From: JBNKEI01 sp050288705
Lineage (GTDB): Bacteria > Myxococcota > Myxococcia > Myxococcales > UBA5297
Length of the DNA: 38,431 nt
Direction: 5' to 3'
Assembly: GCA_050288705.1 (NCBI GenBank)
Contig: JBNKEI010000144.1
Location: forward strand, 1-38,431
Shown here: piece by piece, positions 1 to 8,669 of the stretch
Numbering within the stretch: the stretch's first letter is position 1
Layout: the number at the start of each line of letters is the position of its first letter
Program-made: the position numbers and the translations under genes
Notes under the pieces: generated by a model
Database searches by the model: none
The model's input: only the letters and a program-made list of their open reading frames with translations
Told to the model about the DNA's origin: nothing

Positions 1-71
1 TAGCGATGCTGCGCGTACGGAAAAAAAAGTAGCTTCCTAGTAAGCAAAGCTGCATTTATGGGTGGCAATAA

Positions 72-206
72 GGCTTATATTGTCGCCCTCTGTTTTGTGC
101 ATTGGCCAAAGATTACCTGGCAATGAATTCGCCATACCAGGAATACAGCAACCTGGGGAGCGAGGGCCAAAGATTTGGTTGCGGACTGTCCTTTGGTTTG
201 GGATAA
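72..206 (+). other. Possible 3' remnant of an upstream reading frame
   Basis: This frame is open from a stop at 69-71 to the TAA at 204-206. Its last 30 or so codons read like real protein (tyrosine, glycine and serine rich, ending in a Phe-Gly-Leu-Gly tail). A second frame, open from base 4, joins it only by a frameshift near position 95. It may be the decayed end of a gene that starts outside the window, or chance. No family is recognised. The rest of bases 1-242 is the ampG upstream region, and nothing else is supported there. Confidence 0.15.
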
Positions 207-242
207 CTAAATCTTCGACGAATAAGTAGCTAGGGTATAAAA

Positions 243-1823
243 ATGGCCGACAATAAATGGAAAATCTCGTTATCAGCAATTATTAGTCGCCGGATGGTAG
301 TCTGTATTTTTATAGGATTTTCTTCTGGTCTACCTTTGGCATTGGCAGGGCAGGCCATGCAAGCATGGCTGACAACTGATGGGCTGGATTTGGCGACCAT
401 TGGTTTTTTGGGTTTAGTGGGATTGCCTTACAGCATGAAGTTTTTGTGGGCGCCCTTAATGGATCGCTTTGAGCCTCCCTGGCTTGGCCGTCGGAGAGGG
501 TGGATGGTAGTCACCCAACTAGCTTTGGCGGTAGTTTTGCTACTTATGTCCGGGGTGTCGCCCCAGATGAATCTGAAGATGTTTTCTATTCTTGCCCTGG
601 CAGTAGCCTTTTTTTCAGCATCGCAAGACATTGTTATCGATGCCTATCGTACCGACCTATTAACCAATGAAGAAGAAAGAGGTTTAGGTGCTTCTCTTCA
701 CGTGCTCGGTTATCGTCTGGCCATGATTGTTTCCGGCGGATTGGCATTTGTTTGGGCAGAACAGTGGAATGGTTGGCCGCAAGTATACCGATTCATGGCT
801 TTGCTTATGGTATTCATGGCGGTGGGTTCCTTTACCTTGGCGCCGAAGGTGAATAGTGCTTTTAAGGCAGTGGTTAGCAGGTGGAAATTTGAGCTGCTGG
901 GATTTATAGCCATGATTATTGCAGTAGTAGTTGGCTATTTTTTGGCTAAAAATGCTTTAATAATTGGCGGATTGAATCCTGATGATAAAAATAAATGGAT
1001 ACAGCTTTTGTTTGTGATAGCGGAGATAGGCGTAGCTTTGCCGCTTGCTTGGTTTGCAGCCAAATTAGCTAAATTTGAAACTCTTAATAAATCACTTTCT
1101 AGTTACTTTGCTAAAAGTGGGGCGATTTCTTTTTTAGTATTGATAATTCTTTACAAATTGGGAGATGCTTTTGCGGGAAGTCTTACCACTCCGTTTTTGA
1201 TAAAAGGGGTTGGTTTTACCCAGGCGGAAGTAGGTATAGCCAATAAAATTATTGGACTATGGTTGACTATTTTAGGCGCCTTTGTAGGCGGAATTATAAT
1301 GCTGCGCCTAAAACTGTTTCGTTCATTATTGATTTTCGGGGTTTTGCAATTAGTTTCCAATGGTGGTTTTTTGGCTTTGGCTTTATACGGAAAAGGGGCA
1401 TGGGGAGCGGTAACGGTACCGGCGTTTGATTGGATATTGATTTCTCTTAAGGAACCAGCTTCTTTAGATTGGCTATTGTTAACTGTGATTGGAGGGGAAA
1501 ACATTACCGGGGGTATGGGAACCGCGGCCTTCGTGGGACTATTGATGAGTCTGTGTAGTCGGCAATTCACCGCTACCCATTATGCTTTGCTTTCCGCTTT
1601 CGCGGTGGTTGGGCGCATATATGTTAGTCCCCTTTCGGGTGTTCTTTCCGAAAGCATTGGTTGGCCATGGTTTTTTATATATTCGATAATCGTGGCGGTA
1701 CCAGGAGTGCTCATGGTTGCTATTATGCGTGGGCCAATTTTGGCTTTAAGTGAAAGTGAACCTCCGAAATCAGACCCAGAAGATGGTATGGGGAGAGCGA
1801 AAGTGGAAGTGAAACCAGGCTAA
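243..1823 (+). CDS. ampG: AmpG-like muropeptide/MFS permease
   Basis: This is a major facilitator superfamily permease of the AmpG type, which imports GlcNAc-anhydroMurNAc peptides across the inner membrane for murein recycling. The 526-residue protein has the AmpG hallmarks: FSSGLPLAL near residue 25, a cytoplasmic loop reading DRFEPPWLGRRRGW near 74-87, and SQDIVIDAYRTDLL near 127-140. About 12-14 hydrophobic segments follow. A hydrophilic, charged C-terminal tail of about 25 residues is present. The ATG is preceded by AGGG about 7 bases upstream, supporting this start. The next gene, a WaaE-like glycosyltransferase, starts 39 bases downstream on the same strand, so the two may be cotranscribed. 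Substrate is inferred from the family; some AmpG-like MFS proteins of this clade may carry other substrates. Confidence 0.9.
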   Translation: MADNKWKISLSAIISRRMVVCIFIGFSSGLPLALAGQAMQAWLTTDGLDLATIGFLGLVGLPYSMKFLWAPLMDRFEPPWLGRRRGWMVVTQLALAVVLLLMSGVSPQMNLKMFSILALAVAFFSASQDIVIDAYRTDLLTNEEERGLGASLHVLGYRLAMIVSGGLAFVWAEQWNGWPQVYRFMALLMVFMAVGSFTLAPKVNSAFKAVVSRWKFELLGFIAMIIAVVVGYFLAKNALIIGGLNPDDKNKWIQLLFVIAEIGVALPLAWFAAKLAKFETLNKSLSSYFAKSGAISFLVLIILYKLGDAFAGSLTTPFLIKGVGFTQAEVGIANKIIGLWLTILGAFVGGIIMLRLKLFRSLLIFGVLQLVSNGGFLALALYGKGAWGAVTVPAFDWILISLKEPASLDWLLLTVIGGENITGGMGTAAFVGLLMSLCSRQFTATHYALLSAFAVVGRIYVSPLSGVLSESIGWPWFFIYSIIVAVPGVLMVAIMRGPILALSESEPPKSDPEDGMGRAKVEVKPG

Positions 1824-1862
1824 ATAGCCACTTTTTGCCTATCTGGCTTTCGGCTAAAGACT

Positions 1863-2651
1863 ATGTCACCAAAGTTATCGGTAATTATTATCGCTCGCAA
1901 TGAAGAACATGATCTGCCGGACTGTCTAGCCTCGGTTTCCTTTGCGGATGAAATAATTGTGGTGGACTCAGGAAGCACCGATAGAACCCGAGAAATTGCC
2001 TCCGCAGCAGGAGCCAAAGTACTGTTGCACGAATGGCAAGGATACGGGCTCCAGAAAGCTTTTGCTTTATCACAGGCAAGTGGGGAGTGGATTCTCTCTT
2101 TAGATGCTGATGAACGTTGTTCTCAGAAGCTACAAAACGCCATACCTAATGCTCTAATTAATAGTGAAATAGACGCTTATTCTATTTGCTTTGAGACTTG
2201 GCTTTTTGGCAGGCGCGTTCGCTATGGTGGTTTTCAGAACGAGTTTCATATACGGCTATTTCGACGAGAAAAAGGAGAATTTTCAAAAAAAGCTGTTCAC
2301 GAGGGGGTAACAGTAAGTGGCAAAATTGCTCGATTGTCTACACCAATAGTCCATTATACCTACTCTTCTCTGCACGAGTATATTGATAAGCTTAACAAAT
2401 ATACCGACGCAGCAGCCAACGAGAAATATAATCTAGGCATACGATTTTCAAAAACTGCGTTATTCCGGCTGCCATGGAGTTTTTTTAAACGCTACATTCT
2501 GCAATTGGGAATATTAGATGGCTATCAGGGTGCGCTTTTTGCGCTTCTTAGCGGATTTTATGACTTGGTTAAATATGGCAAGCTCTATGATTTGGAAAGG
2601 CGAACTGCCAAGTCACGCCTGCCTTTAGGAGTGAAAACCATTGACAATTGA
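1863..2651 (+). CDS. Family 2 glycosyltransferase, WaaE/KdtX-like
   Basis: This is a GT-A fold family 2 glycosyltransferase that likely adds a sugar to lipopolysaccharide core or another envelope glycan from the cytoplasmic face. The N-terminus shows the nucleotide-sugar fold (LSVIIIARNEE, then IIVVDSGSTDRT near residues 33-44). The metal-binding region reads LSLDADER near 79-86, as in WaaE proteins. A VHEGV segment near 144 is typical of the WaaE/LgtF subgroup. The 262-residue length fits the family. A C-terminal amphipathic stretch may bind the membrane. No strong Shine-Dalgarno sequence is visible before the ATG, which fits translational coupling to the upstream permease. The acceptor cannot be told from sequence. 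Neighbouring polysaccharide export genes support an envelope role. Confidence 0.85.
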   Translation: MSPKLSVIIIARNEEHDLPDCLASVSFADEIIVVDSGSTDRTREIASAAGAKVLLHEWQGYGLQKAFALSQASGEWILSLDADERCSQKLQNAIPNALINSEIDAYSICFETWLFGRRVRYGGFQNEFHIRLFRREKGEFSKKAVHEGVTVSGKIARLSTPIVHYTYSSLHEYIDKLNKYTDAAANEKYNLGIRFSKTALFRLPWSFFKRYILQLGILDGYQGALFALLSGFYDLVKYGKLYDLERRTAKSRLPLGVKTIDN

Positions 2652-2758
2652 TTGAAGAGTAGTTGCCATTGTGGCAAGTCTCATTGTTTGGAAAAAAAGG
2701 TTACCAGCCAATTGTGCATAAGTTCAAATAGATGATCGGAACAAAGGCAAAGCAGGGT

Positions 2759-2797
2759 AAAAAGTGTCTGCTGCCTTAGGGAGTAGGCACTTTTTTT
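2759..2797 (+). terminator. Rho-independent terminator after the glycosyltransferase gene
   Basis: A stem of AAAAAGTGTCTGC against GTAGGCACTTTTT with two G-T wobble pairs closes a short loop and runs into seven T residues at 2791-2797. It lies between the glycosyltransferase and apt. It overlaps a TTG at 2796 that is in frame with apt, which argues that the real apt start is the later ATG at 2847. Confidence 0.8.
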
Positions 2798-2846
2798 GAT
2801 TTGGGAGTACTTGCTTATTATTCAAGTTGTTGTAAGCTCGCGAGCC

Positions 2847-3365
2847 ATGAGCCAAACTATACGAAACCTTATCCGTGACGTGCCTGATTTTCCCAAAAAG
2901 GGCATTGTTTTTAAAGACTTAACCCCAGTGTTGACCAACCCCGAAGGTTTTAATGAGGTAGTAAACTCACTGGTGGAACGCTACCGGGGGCGAGAAATCA
3001 AAAATGTAGTTGCTATTGAATCACGCGGGTTTCTTTTCGGAGCTCCACTTGCCTATGCTCTTGGGGCAGGTTTGATAATTGTGCGCAAGCCAGGCAAACT
3101 TCCTTGGAAGTGTGTTCGTGAGGAATACGAGCTGGAGTACGGCTCCGATTCGTTGGAAATGCATGTAGACGGAGTTAGCCCTGGAGATCAAGTAGTGGTA
3201 GTGGACGATCTTCTTGCTACCGGGGGGACTGCAGAAGCGGTAGGACGATTAGTGTCTCGTCAGGGGGCCAGTGTTTTGGAATACGCTTTTATTGTGGAGC
3301 TTATGTTTCTGCAGGGGCGGGCTAAACTGGGAAACAGCAAAGTGTTTTCTTTGTTGCAGTACTAG
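2847..3365 (+). CDS. apt: Adenine phosphoribosyltransferase
   Basis: This enzyme converts adenine and PRPP to AMP in the cytoplasm (purine salvage). From the ATG at 2847 the protein is 172 residues, the normal length for Apt. It begins with the family pattern of a short helix, then RDVPDFPKKGIVFKDLTP. The PRPP-binding signature reads VVVVDDLLATGGTA in the second half, and ESRGFLFG and RKPGKLPW match conserved Apt segments. A longer frame reaches back to a TTG at 2796, but that codon lies inside the upstream terminator. No strong Shine-Dalgarno sequence precedes 2847. The gene appears monocistronic and converges with the ABC transporter genes on the other strand. Confidence 0.93.
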   Translation: MSQTIRNLIRDVPDFPKKGIVFKDLTPVLTNPEGFNEVVNSLVERYRGREIKNVVAIESRGFLFGAPLAYALGAGLIIVRKPGKLPWKCVREEYELEYGSDSLEMHVDGVSPGDQVVVVDDLLATGGTAEAVGRLVSRQGASVLEYAFIVELMFLQGRAKLGNSKVFSLLQY

Positions 3366-3433
3366 GCGGTGTCAAAAATAACTCCTTGACTGGCTGACTT
3401 TGTTGCTTCGGTGCTTGGTCGGTTAGGGCATGC

Positions 3434-4420
3434 TTAGTTCTTTTTATGAATGGCCTTCAGCGCTCCACCTGGTAGCGAGGCGGGCATTTCCTTAGAGAAA
3501 ACAAATTTAGCACCAGCAGCAGCTAATCCACCGCAGAGCGTCATTAATGCCAAGAGCGCTACTAAGCGTTTCCAAAATGGAATGCGCTCTTTTTCATAAG
3601 GAGAAAGAGTGGCTTCCAACTGATGTTGCTCGACGCGCTGTAAGTAGTTGCCGGCTACTTGTTTGGCTTCTCCAATCATTAACAATTGACCGTGAGCCAA
3701 AAGTAAAGCCCGCTTACAGGTCTGCTTTACTGTTTCCAATGAATGGGAAACGAAAACAATCGTGCACCCTCGGCGCTGAAATTCATTGATTTTCTGGAGG
3801 GACTTCTCTTGAAATGATTGGTCTCCAACTGCTAGCACTTCATCAACTATGAGTATGTCCGGGTCAACCGCAGTAGCCACCGAAAAACCTAATCGAGCGA
3901 GCATTCCCGAAGAATAGTTGCGCGTAGGCTCATCAATAAATTGCCCCAGTTCGCTAAAATCAATGATTTCGTCAATGCGCTCGTCGATTTGTTTGCGGGT
4001 GAGCCCCATTATACTACCGTTAATGTATATGTTTTCTCTGCCGGTGAAATCGGGATGAAAACCTGCTCCTAGCTCTAGCAATGCTGATACCCGGCCATTT
4101 ACTCGAATGCTTCCCGTGGTAGGAGTGGCCGTTTTGGCAATCAGCGAAAGCAGAGTGCTCTTTCCTGCCCCATTGGCGCCCACAATGGCGAAAGTTTCTC
4201 CCTTGTGGATAGTAAAACTGACATTGCGCAATGCCCAGAACACCTCTTTCTCGGGCTTTTGTAATCCCAACGCCAGCTTGGCAGTGTCGCGTAGGAGAAT
4301 AGTGCGATGTCGTTGCAGTTCGTATTTCTTTCCTACCCCGCGAGCCTCAATAACTACTGGGGAATCGCATTGCGCAATACTTGTATGGGTAGTAGCCTTG
4401 GAGCTGGCTGGGCTAGACAT
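3434..4420 (-). CDS. Polysaccharide ABC transporter ATPase (Wzt/KpsT/TagH type) with C-terminal membrane anchor
   Basis: This is the ATP-binding subunit of an ABC-2 polysaccharide exporter. From the ATG at 4420 it has 328 residues. Walker A (GANGAGKST) lies at about 81-89, the signature is the YSSGM variant at 169-173 typical of Wzt/TagH proteins, and Walker B (ILIVDEV) is at about 189-195. Beyond the ATPase domain there is a helix-rich linker, then a hydrophobic segment at about 285-303 and a basic tail of some 25 residues. That membrane anchor is unusual for plain KpsT proteins and resembles the TagH layout. The chosen ATG overlaps the permease stop by 8 bases (ATGTCTAG), so translation is probably coupled. 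Alternative in-frame starts are ATG 4435 and TTG 4441. Confidence 0.87.
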   Translation of the reverse strand: MSSPASSKATTHTSIAQCDSPVVIEARGVGKKYELQRHRTILLRDTAKLALGLQKPEKEVFWALRNVSFTIHKGETFAIVGANGAGKSTLLSLIAKTATPTTGSIRVNGRVSALLELGAGFHPDFTGRENIYINGSIMGLTRKQIDERIDEIIDFSELGQFIDEPTRNYSSGMLARLGFSVATAVDPDILIVDEVLAVGDQSFQEKSLQKINEFQRRGCTIVFVSHSLETVKQTCKRALLLAHGQLLMIGEAKQVAGNYLQRVEQHQLEATLSPYEKERIPFWKRLVALLALMTLCGGLAAAGAKFVFSKEMPASLPGGALKAIHKKN

Positions 4421-5186
4421 AGTCGGCAAAGGCATTCTCAAAGCGCTTAAAGATTAGCAAACCAATTCCCAATATAATTACCGCGGAGATTGTTCCCGCT
4501 CCCAAAAGCATAGCGCTCGGTCTACAACCATTGAGCAATACCGAGCGATAGCCTTCGATGACTCCTGCTAGAGGATTCCACATTAAAACTTTTCTCAGAT
4601 ACGGGGGTACGTCGGCGAACTTGTAAAAATTGGGAGTTAACCAGGTAAGAACTAGCAGACTACTGCTAAGAACGTATTGGGTGTCGCGATAACGGACATT
4701 TAGCGCAGAAACGATGAGTGAGACTCCTAAAACGCAAATAAGCTGAACGACGAAAATCAGTGGCAGCCACAGAAGATGAATGCTGAAATGAAAGGCTTCG
4801 TGAAAGTAAACAAAAAGCAACCCAATAAGGGCGAACTCAATAAAAAAATGGCGGACGTGAGAAAAAACTACTGCTATCGGAAGCAAAATTCGGGGGAAGG
4901 AAACTTTTTTTACTAGCTGAACATTGTCGCTGACCGCCGATGCTGCTCCGTTAGCACAATTTGAAAAAAAACGGTAAGGGGTTAGTCCCAACAGCAGAAA
5001 AATGGGAAAAAAAGGTTGCCCCACCTTAAAAACATGAACGAAAACAATAGTGTATACCACCATCATTACCAAGGGATCGGCTACTGACCACAATCGACCC
5101 AAGGCCTTGGCTTTGTAGCGAGACTTAAAGTCCTTTTCGACAAGAGTTGAAAGTACGTCTCGTTGTAGGAGAAGTTCAGAAATCAT
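4413..5186 (-). CDS. Polysaccharide ABC-2 transporter permease (Wzm/KpsM/TagG type)
   Basis: This is the membrane subunit that pairs with the ATPase encoded just downstream and exports an O-antigen, capsule or teichoic-acid-like polymer through the inner membrane. The 257-residue protein starts with the cytoplasmic amphipathic region typical of the family (FKSRYKAKALGRLWSVADPL near residues 20-39). It then has about six membrane segments. Conserved ABC-2 features are the NVRYRDTQYV loop near 172-181 and the WNPLAGVIEGYR segment near 217-228. The end overlaps the ATPase start. A glycosyltransferase lies immediately upstream on the same strand. A weak hairpin with a T tract sits between them. 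Confidence 0.88.
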   Translation of the reverse strand: MISELLLQRDVLSTLVEKDFKSRYKAKALGRLWSVADPLVMMVVYTIVFVHVFKVGQPFFPIFLLLGLTPYRFFSNCANGAASAVSDNVQLVKKVSFPRILLPIAVVFSHVRHFFIEFALIGLLFVYFHEAFHFSIHLLWLPLIFVVQLICVLGVSLIVSALNVRYRDTQYVLSSSLLVLTWLTPNFYKFADVPPYLRKVLMWNPLAGVIEGYRSVLLNGCRPSAMLLGAGTISAVIILGIGLLIFKRFENAFADYV

Positions 5187-5205
5187 CGCTCGGCGGTTCT
5201 ATCGC

Positions 5206-5229
5206 AAAAACTATCAGGATTAAACCTGA
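5206..5229 (-). terminator. Weak hairpin plus T tract between glycosyltransferase and permease genes
   Basis: On the - strand TCAGG, a six-base loop and CCTGA are followed by TAGTTTTT. The stem has only five pairs, so it may act as a weak terminator or attenuator lowering permease and ATPase expression relative to the glycosyltransferase. It could also be chance. Confidence 0.3.
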
Positions 5230-5259
5230 AAGTAATGTCTACTCATATTCTTTCTACTC

Positions 5260-6525
5260 TTACAGGTTTTGCCGACGTTGAGAAGTGTACGGTTGGGCAC
5301 CCTTTTCGATTTCTAAAAGATGTTCTAGTTGGCGCATTCTTTCTTTCCAACTGTTCCGGTATGCAAAACTCCTCACTTCTTTTTCGTCTACTACACAGGA
5401 CTCGGCGATTTGCACATTTTTTATGAATTCAGCGGTGTTTTTAGCCAAAAAAACATTAGGGAAGCCGCGAAGATGAGGAGTGTCCGAAGCCACTACTGGT
5501 TTTCCCATGGCTACGTGTTCGTAGATACGCAAAGGACAAAACTCCCAACGCAAACGATTAGTCAGGAAGGGAAGTAGGCACACGTTAGCATGGGCGACCA
5601 GCGAAGGAATTTCGCTATGCGGTCGCAATCCCAGGAACAGCAAGTTGGGGGGAGGATCGACTAAAGAATGATCGCATATTCCGCCTGCTACCACCATCGC
5701 ATCGGGACGAGCTCTGGCAAGCGACACTAAGAAGCTCCAATTGAGGGATTCGTTGTGCAGGGTTCCCACATACAGAAAGATTTTTTTGTCTTCTGGAAAT
5801 TCCGGCGGGCGAGAATACTGGCGGTAGCGAGTAAATAGCCGCGTATCTACTGCGTTGGGAAGAACATGAACCGGGCGCCGCGAGCGGCTTTGCAGCGCGT
5901 CTCCAAGAATGAGCGATGAGGCCAAAACTATGTTTGACTCTTCTAACAATTTATCCTCGGTTCTTGCCGAATACCAATAAGGAGCAATGCGTGGCCAGTT
6001 TTCTACACAATCGTACACAGTGTGAGCTCCTCTTTCTTGCAGAAATCTGGCGCAGGAACGGTATTCAGGCAAAGGAAGTTCGCATAATACTACAATCTTT
6101 TCTCTGGCCTCGCGTTCTAAGGCAAACGAACGGCAACTGAAGTTCGCAAAACTTAGATGGGTGAGACTGGCGTGGGCTAACTGATTATGAAAAGGAAGAG
6201 AACGAGTGTTCTGTATTCGGTGGACATAAGTTACTCGATGAGAGCGATCTAGCAATTGTAGGGCAATATTTGCGGAGCGTTGCCCGCCTACAAACCCCAT
6301 GGGAGATTCCGCCAGCACCAAAAAATGCTTGCCGCTGGTGCGATGGGAAAATGTGCTGGCCCGGGGAACAAAAGGATCAAGGCTTTTTAGCTTCAGTAGT
6401 TCAAATATGGGTAGGGGAATCAAGTCTTTCGCTAGTGCCTTGGCCTCGACTTCTATTTGCCGAAGCGCCATTTCTACCTGCCAGGAAGACAAAACCTTCT
6501 TCAAAATGGCTCGAGTGGCGTTCAT
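5260..6525 (-). CDS. GT4-type glycosyltransferase
   Basis: This is a GT-B fold glycosyltransferase of the family 1/4 group, probably cytoplasmic or membrane associated, acting on a surface polysaccharide. The N-terminal half carries the pattern GFVGGQRSANIALQLLDRSHRV (first 20 residues of the nucleotide-fold entry, near 75-95). The C-terminal half has FLYVGTLH near 250, ILPNAVD-like HVLPNAVDTRLF before it, and the donor-sugar site CPLRIYEHVAMGKPVVAS near 340. The 421-residue length fits. The start at 6525 is the first ATG with a normal context; an in-frame codon lies three codons earlier. The gene is followed by the export permease and ATPase, which suggests it builds the exported polymer. 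The sugar cannot be named. Confidence 0.8.
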   Translation of the reverse strand: MNATRAILKKVLSSWQVEMALRQIEVEAKALAKDLIPLPIFELLKLKSLDPFVPRASTFSHRTSGKHFLVLAESPMGFVGGQRSANIALQLLDRSHRVTYVHRIQNTRSLPFHNQLAHASLTHLSFANFSCRSFALEREAREKIVVLCELPLPEYRSCARFLQERGAHTVYDCVENWPRIAPYWYSARTEDKLLEESNIVLASSLILGDALQSRSRRPVHVLPNAVDTRLFTRYRQYSRPPEFPEDKKIFLYVGTLHNESLNWSFLVSLARARPDAMVVAGGICDHSLVDPPPNLLFLGLRPHSEIPSLVAHANVCLLPFLTNRLRWEFCPLRIYEHVAMGKPVVASDTPHLRGFPNVFLAKNTAEFIKNVQIAESCVVDEKEVRSFAYRNSWKERMRQLEHLLEIEKGAQPYTSQRRQNL

Positions 6526-6760
6526 TACCAGCACGGGAGTTTCCTTATCCTATCGAAAGAGCTAGTGTTGCGTAAAGGATTGTCTCATACGGTCGGCGAA
6601 ACACTATAGAGGCGGTTGCAAACTCCTGCCATACCGCCAAGTTTTCTCTAAATCGTTTCTTTTGACCAGGATGAGAGTCGGGTCTTATCTTTCTCTACCC
6701 CTGGAACTCCACCTTTGATACAACCTGAACTTGGTTTTTCATTCAGGAGTTTGCCCAGTC

Positions 6761-8659
6761 ATGACTGACAACGCTAGATTGCTTCCATTTGCTGTTCCCC
6801 ACGATGTGGAGGAGATGCTCTGTTCGTGTCCCGAGCTCATATTGGGAGAAAGCGTAGAATTACTTTTCGAGCTATCTTGTGAAGACGCTCAATCCGGATG
6901 GCACGAGGTGGCCTACGAAATTCCCCCGAATGGGTTAATCACTGAAGCTCGGGTGTGTCGAACACGCAATGGCATTGCGGTCAACTATCCCGACTCATAT
7001 ATGCGCCGGCGCGATCCCGATTGTATGTTTATTGGGGATGAACTGCCTAGTGACAAGCCGCGGTTTGCCGATCGTTTCGGTTACCAATTTGATGTAGTTC
7101 GCAAAGAAACTATTGATTGGCTTTCCCGGCAAAAACTAGCAATGTTCGCTTTTTCCGCGGGTGGAGATTTTTCCGATATTCACGCCCTAGCGATTTTGCC
7201 GGCTAACGCATCGTTCTTTGCCCTGAGCTTGTCTTTGCTGCAAGGCTTAATACCAATTAGCAAGCTTCCCTCTTCCTTTTCTCCCCGAGCCATACTCTAT
7301 GTAGCTCCGCCCTTTCGCCATACTCATTTTGATGGCAAGCAGGTAGTGGTACATTCACGCAAAAAAGATCTTCATGAGGTTTTTAGCTTTAATCTTTATC
7401 CTGGGCCTAGTGCTAAAAAAGGCATTTATGGGGTATTACTTAATATTGGCGAACAAGAGGGATGGATAACTGCGCATTGTTCGGCGGTAGAAGTAATAAC
7501 TCCTTACGAAAATCGCATCAGTATAATGCACGAAGGAGCTAGTGGAAGCGGAAAAAGCGAGTTGCTAGAGCATGTTCACCGGGAATCTGACGGCAGCATA
7601 CTTTTGGGAACCAATGTTATTTCCGGTGAGCAACATCATATTACTCTTCCTACTGGTTGTGAGCTAAGGCCAATAAGTGATGACATGGCCTCTTGCGCCC
7701 CTTCATTGCAAAAATCTAATGGAAAGCTAGCCATTGCCGATGCTGAAACCGCTTGGTTTGTGCGTGTTAATCACATTCTTACCTATGGAACTGATCCTGA
7801 TATTGAGTCGTTGACTATTCATCCCAAACTACCACTGGTTTTTCTGAACATTGATGCGCAGCCAGGTAGTACCGCATTACTCTGGGATCATATTGAGGAT
7901 TCTCCAGGGAAACGTTGTCCCAATCCCCGGGTCATTATTCCTCGCAGTATTGTTCCTAAGGTGGTTAATCGCCCAGTATCAATTGATGTTCGCAGTTTTG
8001 GAGTTCGCACTCCACCGTGTACTATCCAGCAGCCGACCTATGGAATCATTGGGTTTTTGCATATTCTTCCACCAGCGCTGGCTTGGTTATGGCGATTAGT
8101 AGCGCCTCGCGGACACGATAATCCCAGCATTAATGACTCAGAACATATGGGGTCCGAAGGGGTAGGCTCTTATTGGCCGTTTGCAACCGGTCGCTTGGTC
8201 ACTCAAGCAAATCTTCTTTTGCGTCAAATTATTGCTACCCCTAAGGTCAAATATGTTTTGTGTCCTAACCAGCATGTTGGTGCCTGGAAAGTAGGTTTTT
8301 CTCCCCAATGGATTATGCGCGAGTACGTAGCCCGGCGCGGCGGGGTTTGGTTCCATGCCGATCATGTGAAAGCGGCGCGTTGCTCGCTATTGGGGTATGC
8401 TATCCGGCGTATGGTGGTAGAAGGGCATGAATTGGACGATGGATTTTTCTCGGTTAATAAACAACCGGAAGTTGGAAACGAAGCTTATGATGCCGGGGCA
8501 CGTATCTTAGAAGACTTCTTTCATCGCGAATTACAGCAGTATTATTGCGACGAGTTAGATGCGGTAGGCAAAACAATTATCGAGTGTTGCCTTTCCAGGG
8601 GAACACTGGCCGATTATTTGTCGATATTGGAAGGTTCTCCAATTGTAATTGACGACTAG
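6761..8659 (+). CDS. DUF4914-like protein with PEPCK/HprK-type P-loop
   Basis: From the ATG at 6761, with CAGGAG at 6744-6749, the protein has 632 residues. No signal peptide or membrane segment is apparent except one short hydrophobic stretch (IGFLHILPPALAWLWRL) near residue 440. A P-loop, EGASGSGKSE, lies at about 258-267 and recalls ATP-type phosphoenolpyruvate carboxykinase and HPr kinase. The overall length and pattern fit the DUF4914 family, which I recall as having such a PEPCK-like core; its reaction is not known to me. An acidic segment and HADHVK near 540 may take part in catalysis or metal binding. The gene stands alone, divergent from the glycosyltransferase and convergent with the flavodoxin. 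Confidence 0.6.
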   Translation: MTDNARLLPFAVPHDVEEMLCSCPELILGESVELLFELSCEDAQSGWHEVAYEIPPNGLITEARVCRTRNGIAVNYPDSYMRRRDPDCMFIGDELPSDKPRFADRFGYQFDVVRKETIDWLSRQKLAMFAFSAGGDFSDIHALAILPANASFFALSLSLLQGLIPISKLPSSFSPRAILYVAPPFRHTHFDGKQVVVHSRKKDLHEVFSFNLYPGPSAKKGIYGVLLNIGEQEGWITAHCSAVEVITPYENRISIMHEGASGSGKSELLEHVHRESDGSILLGTNVISGEQHHITLPTGCELRPISDDMASCAPSLQKSNGKLAIADAETAWFVRVNHILTYGTDPDIESLTIHPKLPLVFLNIDAQPGSTALLWDHIEDSPGKRCPNPRVIIPRSIVPKVVNRPVSIDVRSFGVRTPPCTIQQPTYGIIGFLHILPPALAWLWRLVAPRGHDNPSINDSEHMGSEGVGSYWPFATGRLVTQANLLLRQIIATPKVKYVLCPNQHVGAWKVGFSPQWIMREYVARRGGVWFHADHVKAARCSLLGYAIRRMVVEGHELDDGFFSVNKQPEVGNEAYDAGARILEDFFHRELQQYYCDELDAVGKTIIECCLSRGTLADYLSILEGSPIVIDD

Positions 8660-8669
8660 TAAAGGGAAA

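Noticed and set aside
37..279. 80-codon - strand open frame at the left edge
   Set aside because: It overlaps the ampG start and its ribosome site, has no Shine-Dalgarno sequence and resembles no family.
1151..1570. 139-codon - strand frame inside ampG
   Set aside because: It is antisense to well-conserved membrane helices and has no supporting start context.
2663..2677. TTGCCA-TTG-TGGCAA hairpin after the glycosyltransferase gene
   Set aside because: There is no T tract, the loop is minimal, and a much better terminator lies 80 bases downstream.
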